Origin: Stenopsyche tienmushanensis
Taxonomy: Eukaryota; Arthropoda; Insecta; Trichoptera; Stenopsychidae
DNA length: 64,000 nucleotides
NCBI GenBank assembly: GCA_008973525.1
Contig: WACJ01000126.1
Location: forward strand, 2,604,001 to 2,668,000
Direction: 5' to 3'
Of the stretch, positions 34,001-43,000 are shown piece by piece. Made by a program: the position numbers and the translations under genes. The notes under the pieces are model-generated. The model had not been told where the DNA came from. It did not search any database and saw nothing but the letters and a program-made list of their open reading frames with translations. The first letter of the stretch is position 1. Each line of letters opens with the position of its first letter.

Positions 34001-37000
34001 ATCCAGGAAGAATATTTCATTGAATATTATATTTTTTAACTCATCTATATCATATAATTTAGTGTAAGAGCGCAGATTTTGGGTGTTTTTTTCAAGTTCT
34101 TTCTTGAAAACAAAAGTCATTTTTTGACCTCTTTTTTTACAGTTTTTTTTTAAATAGTTAAACATAAAATTTTGACATAAATCTGGTAGAGACAATAGAA
34201 GATTATATAGAAAAGATTTGTACCAAATTGGAAGTAAATCAGCTAATTAGAACTTAAGATGTCATGTCAACTGTGTTGAAAAAAGAATTTTCAATCGATT
34301 TTTTTTAAAATTCTAGACTAGAATACCATAGCATTATAAACTATTAATATAATATTGAATATATTTTTGTTGTTGTTTCTATTCGTGAACTTTTCATACT
34401 AAATACGCGAATAATTTTCAATACCCCTAATATTTAGTTTTGCTAAAAAAATATTGAGTTTTTATAAATTCGGCAATTTCATACGTTAAGCCCTAATATT
34501 ATTATACCTATTCATAAGCCATATTACATTGTTACTGATATTAAGTTGTAATTGAACTTGACACTTGAGCCACCGATGGATCATCCAAACTTCGATATCC
34601 TTCTTCAGCTCCATCTTTTAAACTTGGACAACCTTCGGCAGTTCAACGATCAATGAGATGAGATAAATGTGAGGAAGCAAATGTTAATAGAGTAAGAAAA
34701 AAGTGTTCATTTTAAGCTTGCATAAATTATCGCCAATATCTAAGGAATTATTTATCTAAGTAAAACATACCCAAATCTTGAAGTTTGAGTGATCGTCATA
34801 CAAAAATAAAACTATGTCCAAAAGCTGAATATTACAATTACGCGCAAATTTTCATTCATTTTCAGTGCTTAAAAATAAAATCGTGATCTAATTGCACACT
34901 AAAATCGATCATAATCATCGTATTTACATGTGGTGTTTTAATGTTATTTTCTGTGCTCTATATACACTCGTAACGTGTATTCTATGCTCTCGAATATATG
35001 TACAGTAAAATAGTAGAATTAAAAGAAAAAAGTGCCGTGTTACTCCGCATCTATGTTATGAAGGAATATTAAAATTAAAAAAATCAAATAAAAACGGATC
35101 TGCATTTCACCTAAGGTGGCATACTGAAAAATTTACATTTTGTTCGGGTTTTTCCATTTTGAATATATTACCTTTGTACTGGCCCCACCCTGTAACGTGT
35201 CGCGGAAAATGCAAAAATAATACATTAATATCAAGAAATGAAAAGCAAATGCTAAATTACAAATTTATTCCCATTTAAAACGATCTGAAAATGCGCTACG
35301 AAATGCAGAAAATGAATACTTATTGCGATAAATCCAAATGTAAAAAGAGTATTATATTTTCAGTCAATCTGTTATTGTTTTTATTGCATGACAGAGTGAT
35401 ATATATTTGTATTTTTTATACGAGGGTCAACCAGAAAGTAAGGTTACAAGAGCTCCTGAAGCCGGGGAAAAATGTATATATCGATTGCCCGCGTGTATGT
35501 CGGCCATTTTGTTGAGTTACAGTAAATTCTTCCTATTGAGAGATCGTCGCGCGCTCCAACCACCTCCTGTTCGTATAAGATCAGCGCGATGATCCATTTT
35601 TTTTACTTGCAGTACAATACTGTCGGGAATATCAATAGGAAGCTCATGGAGGTTTGTGATAGTGATGTGATGAGTCGACAAAATGTTGTAGCGTGGGCGA
35701 TTACAATCCCCACGTGGTAGCGCAATTAACAGTGTCATTTTACATCTCTCTTCAGATGCAATGTGCTATTTTAACAGCGCCATCTCTTGTGGCCCTGCGA
35801 AGATATTACCCCTGCATACCGACCGATCGCTTCTTGCGCGTACACCATTGTCGGTTGGGTAGTTACGCGCAGGAGGTAGGTGTCGGGAGAGTTGTCGGTT
35901 GGCCTTGGCTGCGGGAGGTCGTCCTTCCCGCAGCCTTGTTGCAGAAGTCTATGTTTCTGGTATACAAGAGCTGCTCTGACTACAGAAATGTCTCGATCTC
36001 TTAATATATTTGTGAAGTATCCTATGAATTTCGATTAAATACGAGCTTTTTTCGATCCTATATAAATGTTGTAATCTTACTTTCTGGATGATCCTTATAA
36101 TCAGTGCTTATCGGTTAAGCCGTATGCCGATCAAATCCACATGTATCAATTTGATCGAATGAAACCGACTTAACCGACAAAGCCTTTCGAATGATCAAAT
36201 TATACTTTTTTCATTTTTATATTTTTTTTTTTTTAAGTTAATAAATATTAATTTTTATCAGAATTTAAAATATTTTTAAGAGTGTAATAATAAGACATTA
36301 TATTGATATATGAACAAATTACTGACCTCCTTGTCTTCCTCTTCAAGGGTAAATTCCTTCTTTTTAACCACCTTGAGTTGATTACGGAAGTTGAACTCGG
36401 CGGCTTTCTTTTGGAGCTTGGCGAATTTGTTTTCGTACTTGGATACCTTCTTGAGGGTAGGTTTGACGCTGAAATTAAGCAATTTTCATCAATTTTTGCT
36501 GCATGGACTGAGAAAACATCTCGGATTTAATTCCAAACGATTAATTAAGATTCACTCTTCAGATGCTTATCAAAATTAAGGCTAATCGAGTCGAAAGAAG
36601 AAATTCAGCCGACGCTAACAAATTACTCAAATACAATCTCTTAAGAATTTAATGCTGAGGGGCAACGAAATTACATTTAATATAAGATTAATTTGGAAAT
36701 TTAAAAAAAATTATAATAAATCGTCCTCCATTAGGGTATAAAAATATAGGCACCCCCCCCCCCCCCCCATAAAAATTATGTTAATATAGTTGAATGCACT
36801 AAGATATTTCAAATATAAAAGTACCAAAATTTCGGAATGCTATTAATTATTTTGATCGCCATTTCAGGGAATCATTACATTGGAATATGCTGTAAACAAG
36901 GAGCTTCGATGATATCCCAATAGATACACAATATGACCATCATGCTTAGATGAGTGTATCCAACGAGACAACGGCAGATGTCATTCCGTGACCATGGATA

Positions 37001-40000
37001 GCTCATCATGTCCGAAATAATGAAGAGAGTTAAATGTTTGAGATTTAAAACAACTGCAATATTTTCGTCAAACAGGCAAGTTCTTCAGCTAAAAACTTAT
37101 AAACTTAAGACTGTTGCTAATGGGCGTAGAGTTACCCCTGCCCCCTGGGGGTATATGAGTGAGCATCATGGAGCCTAACATCCACTTGGAAGGCTCAGGA
37201 GAAACGGATATATGTAATGATTCCATATACTCCTAAAAATCCCTGAACAACTGGGTTCTATGAGAAGAAGATCCCAAAGACGTCTTTTAATTTTCGTCTC
37301 TTTGGAATTCTCAATATAATTGGAAGAGTTCTCAACTAAAGGCTTATAATTGAAGATTACAATGTTCTGACGAAAAAAGGTCGAAAATCCAATAAAGATC
37401 TTACTATACAGGGGTTGCATTTACAAATTTGGTATTTGAGATTGGGGTACATTTTTTAAAATAATAAATTTTTAAATATAAATTTAGAAATACTCACAAT
37501 TTGCCTCTGAGGTCATTAACTTGGGTGTTGAGGTCTGAGATCTACAGTAACACACAAATCGATTAGAATCTTGCCAAAAACTAAACTAAAAACACAAACA
37601 TGCTCATTCGGACAACACAAATAGATTATTTTTATTTAAAAAAAAGGTTTTAAAGCTACTAAAAAAAATAATTAAGGATATTAATTCCGATGAATACGAC
37701 GATATGAAAGTTAAAACATATAAAAGGTCGTTTAACATGAACTACTGCAATTAATAAAGACAATGTTTTTAAAGTAATTAACATAAGAGGAATCGTAATC
37801 TAATATTATCGACGAGTTCTCATCAAAGTCATTAAATTATTAAGTCAATACAATCTACTCAACATTTGGCAACATCAAACAGAAAAAAGATCTACTTCAG
37901 AGAAATTTTAATTTTAATTTTAGAATTAACCATTAATGCTTTTGTAATCGAATAATTTATAAAGAAATAATTCATGCCATGTGTATATATAAAATAATTA
38001 TATGGTTTGTGTATTTACAATGAAGTAAACTTGTATGTTAGTCGATCTCTCTTACTACGACAACTAAAAACGGCACACCACAATATGTATAAAGCAAAAA
38101 ACGGATAAACATGTATTTACATTATTGGAACACAAATATCAACACTACTTTTTACAATATTGTTGTTTTTACAAAATTTTAGTACGTTTGTGTGTGTTCT
38201 ACAGGTAAAACATAGGACTGGCGCCTACAACATGTAAGATTTTACTGTTGTTACTCAATAACAAAAATAGATAGTAAGTTTGAAAATTAGGCTTTAAGTT
38301 ATTTGCGCTCGGAATCATTGCTCCTCGTATTAAAATTGATGACATATAAGAGAAATAAATTGTATTATTAATATAAATGTTTATACTCCTCAAGCGATGA
38401 TTTGATGGCTCTGTTATGAATTTATCTGTAAATCATCTCTTTATAACCAGAATGTATATCTTTTGTATCGCAAATAGTTCTTAATGTCAAATTAATGTCA
38501 CAAAAGGATTGGGAGGGTTAGTTGTTAAGGCTTTATATACAGCATTCGCACAGGACCAATCTTAGAGATCGATCTCGAACGCGTTCGATGAGGACGAGAT
38601 CCATTGACGGGCTTGCATCTCTGAGATTGGTCCAGCGATCGATTAAACCTTTTTTTACAATCATGTCTCTTGGTTGATAATTTTTCACTTCACGCATATT
38701 GAAATGTAATTTGAACATATAAAATAATTTCGATTTGTCTAATGGCAATGCAAAAACGTGACCATGTACGCTCATGGCCATTTCAACGATTCAACAACAC
38801 TAAAAAAAATATAAAATAAAAGCTAAAAAAAGAAAACAAAATAATAAAAATCTGGGATGTAAACTTATAAAATGTTTCTTTTTAAATAATTGTGTGATCC
38901 AAAGTAAAAATAAGAGACAAATAAGGTTCAGTTTTTCGGTTTTTTTTTTTGGGTTGGATGGTAGAGTAGGTTTCGAAAACTTCAATCAGGTCATTCATTC
39001 ATTCATTTTATTATACAATATTAGGCAGCCGGTCTCGGACAGCTGTGGTTTTGCCCATCATGACAGCAGGCTTAAGTCTCCTTCTATTAAGATCTCTCAT
39101 CGAATGCAATTTGAAAACCATAGATACATTTCAGATCGTTTCAAAACCAAAGAACTTTACAAATTTTTTGAAAACAAAAGTGAAATGTATCTCCATAAAA
39201 CCAAAACCAAACTTCACCACCACTATTCTAATAAGAATTTCCCACAGCACACGACACACAAACACAGTTTGTCATTTCATTTGTATATATATATATTTTT
39301 TTTCTTTTTTTTTAATGTTTTCATCAAGGCAACTAGGGTGGCAGTGTGGGAGTGTTCGGTGCAAAATCGATTCTCTTCAACATGTGATCGAAAACTGTGT
39401 TCTCGATGAGTTGTTTCGCACGGATGGGAGTTCACAATGTTGCGGAGGAAGAATCGTATAATATGTACACTGACATGTGGAGGAGAGGCCACAGATGGAA
39501 CGAACGGGATTGATTCCGTAGCATGGCACTTTTCGTCGTTACTTCTGGAAGCTGGCTTCCGTCTCGGGATTCCCCCGTTTCTCTAGCGAGATGGAGATTT
39601 GGAACAAGAAGCGTAGGCGACGCCGCCTCTCGACCAGACCTTACTGCTCAAGAAGCAACTAAACAAACCCTACCGTCTGACAAGCCAACGGTCGCGATCG
39701 ACGAGTGCAATTTGCATTTTCAGACAATATTAATCGACTCGAATAGCAATCACACAAAAAGATGAGAATTAAAAAATTTCAGTGCCAAGTGCCATACTGT
39801 AAAATGTGGAGCAAACATAAGCTATAATCGGTTGCGGGGACAAACAAGCATGCGATAAAAGTGAAAGCAGAGTGCGACAGCACCGTGTGATGAAGCGCCA
39901 GCGGTGTTAGTCCGGGTGCGATGAGTGTTAGCGGGGGTGTGCTTGGGTGCTCGTGGGAGTGGGGAGCGGCGGAGTGGGGGCTCGATTCGGAAGCGGTGCG

Positions 40001-43000
40001 CATGCGCGGGTGCGGTCGGGTCGAGGTCTGGGTCCGGCGGCCTGGCTAGGTCCGGCGTCTCGTCGTGGGTGCCGCCGAGCTGGCTGCGCTTCGCGTCACG
40101 ATACCTCGGCTTCGGCTGCTCGCAGAATCGATTTTGCACCACCGCCACGTATCACAAGCGAAGTTATTGAACTACGGTTTTGCAAAACTATGTACATTGG
40201 CTCTACGGTCTAAGACTAAGGAAACCTTGCTCAGCCCTGGTTATCGACTAGTCGCGTTAACGCGCGAGGTCCCGGCGACGGTTCCTCCGGTCGGAGCTCT
40301 CTACGGATCCTCGGTGACCGACTTCGCTCTCAAGACCCAGGGACTGATCAAGAAATTATTTACAAGAAAACGGTTCTCAAAACTGCAAGCGTTATGAACA
40401 CGGAAAACATGAATGTCCACACGTTTGATTACGTGATCTGAATCTATATTCACAACATTTTCAATATGCATATTTGATACAATTAAATACCTCCCAGTCC
40501 CTTTTCCTGACTTCATGTTCCAAATCCCACTTCTGGCCTTCACAAACATACATGCGGTCAAAATACTCCTGAACTATTTCTCTGAGCATGTCTACGGAAT
40601 GGAAATAGCATCAGCGTTAGAAATGGGTTCGCAGACGGCTCCGTCGGTCGGCGAGGACGGCCGGGGCGTCGGGCGCACCGGGGGCCGGCGGGGGACCGAG
40701 CGGAAGCCGGAGGAGGGACGTCGAGGAACGGGACTCCGCGGCTGCTCCCTGAAAAGGACGGGACCTCCGCTCGCCCGATACCCTGACACTGCTTCTGCTC
40801 TACTACTCTAGCCATGTCTCACAAACTGAATTTGTTGTTGTCATGTGGTGTGTGGGTGCAATGCGGAAACATTCTTATCACCGAACTGTCCCAGAGGTTT
40901 ACCTCTAATTGTTTTAGCTTGCTGCCCCTCTCTAGATCGAATTTATCACCTTCGAGGTTGTACAATCTATGCCAGTACATAGCGCATATGGTCTGCAACT
41001 CGGCTGAAGAAAACAATCCACAGTTGAATAGATTACGGGACTCTTAGGAGGCAATGACCCGGGTGTGAAGGATAAGCGAAAGCAAAGCTAAAGTTAAAGA
41101 GACTGAAGAAAGAATTCGGCAAACAAAATTATAGAAGAAGTGCGCGAACCGGGGTCGGCGGCCCGCCCGCCGACCGCGCCCCCCGGGGGGGTCGTTCGTC
41201 TTCTTCTAGAGTTTTCGAAGAACCGATGTTGTTATGCGTATTTTGAGATTAATTTCTGCTGACGGACGGGCTGTTACATACCAGGATTATCACATAGCGA
41301 ATGAGAGGGATAGTATTACTGTAGCCCATGGTACTAGTGCTAAATTAAGTGAACTCAAGGCTATACACAACCTGCGACCTTATTCTAACATAACACAAGT
41401 GGGTAGCGGGAAGGGAGGCCAGAAGCCGGGATGGGGCGCACCTCGAGCTCCTTGCGCGCCACCTCGTACTCCCGGTCGTACTTCACATCTTCGAGTTCGC
41501 CGATGCGAGTGTGGTACGCGGTTATGAGACTCTTCAGGTTCGCTACAAGACCAAGCAGTCACGTATGCTTTTAGTTCGCGCACTTCATCGCATGCTTCCG
41601 CTCTTCCGCTCGCTTAGTCTAGCTACGGTTTAATGTCCCTAACGTAGGCCTAATTGTGAGTGTAAGCTGTGAATTAAACAGGTTTGAATTCAGCTGAAAA
41701 AGCTATTGAGAGGCGGATAGCTGCGGCCGCCTCGCAATCCGGTCTTCGGCTGAGACACATAACACCACAACACAACGTAATAGTTGACCACGAAACCAGC
41801 TTGGGGATACAATTTGCGTTAAACATGATTGTGAAAGTGTGTATAAGATGCTAGTGTAGGCTGACTTATTCTAACGAAAGTACTACCTCGGCGTCTTTCC
41901 TTTTAACGATATATTCCAGATCGTATTTCTCATCCTCCAGAGCGTTGACGCGGTCGTGGTACAGCTTCAGAACCGTCTTAATGTCGTCTATAAACATTAT
42001 TCAGCCAAACCGTGAGAAATATGAATTAAAAAAAGCACAGATTAATCTTAAAACCCGACTAACTAAACTCCTCGTCTGTGAAAATCTCTAACTTAAATAG
42101 TATGCATCGATTGTTAAGTGCAGATTTGCGTTAGTGTCGAATGAAGTTTCAAAGTTAATGTGTATGTATAAGTCATTTCATAATATATATATCATAAGAG
42201 TAAGATCATTTCTAATATTGTACACGTGTGAAAGTCTCAAAAACCTGGTGATGCTTTTGAACGGCACACACGTTAACAGGAACAGACAGAAGATACAGAA
42301 TGTGGATTGCCTCCTATGGTGCGGTCACATTCGAGAATAGTTTCTATGGGGGTAACAGTTGTAAAATGGAAAGAGACTAATCGGAGGGTGCAGAAAATGC
42401 TCGATATTACCTTCATTGGCATCGTCGATGTTCTTGGGCTTGCCGCAGCGCTCTTCGATGATGCGCCTCCTTTCGGCGGCTTTGCGCTCTTGTTCCTTCT
42501 TCAATTCCTCGGCGGCTTTCTTACGCAAAAGCAACTGGTGTGCATAATACATGTTTTAGCCTGGTATCTCTTACAACAGTCAACGCCTTCCCACCTTCTT
42601 CTATTTCATTCTACTTACCCTGAGTTTCTTCTTCCTCTCGGGAGTCATGAAACCCTTCTTGGCCTTCTTGGCTTTGGAGGCCTCCTCCATCCGCTTGCGC
42701 ACTTCCGCGCGCTTGCGGTCGATCTCAGCCTGTTTGGCCTTCTTCGCCTGGTTTCAAATTCATTATTTAGTATCACTCTTATATTAAATAATTCAACCAT
42801 CCTTGCATCGCTCAACAAATCCATCCATTTTACATACTTATGCTAATATCTAAATTTTTTTTAATAGATAAATTCATACAAACTTAATGTTTGATCTAAT
42901 AAGCCCTTAAATATCTTTTTGGAAAAGGTGCATGAATGAGAATGTGTGTGGGTGTGTAAATATATAATGTGTGTTTTAATGTGTGCCTAATGGTTCTTCT

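Noticed and set aside
39925..40397. Several overlapping 80-110-codon frames
   Set aside because: GC-rich intronic sequence of troponin I with few stops; no domain, no splice-phase agreement with the gene.
40579..40591. Inner acceptor (AG at 40581-40580) for cassette variant 4
   Set aside because: It would give an 89-nt exon; the acceptor 12 nt upstream makes all four variants 101 nt and adds the aligned DMLR residues.
42307..42846. 179-codon plus-strand frame
   Set aside because: Antisense shadow of two constitutive troponin I exons (42747-42619 and 42534-42411).
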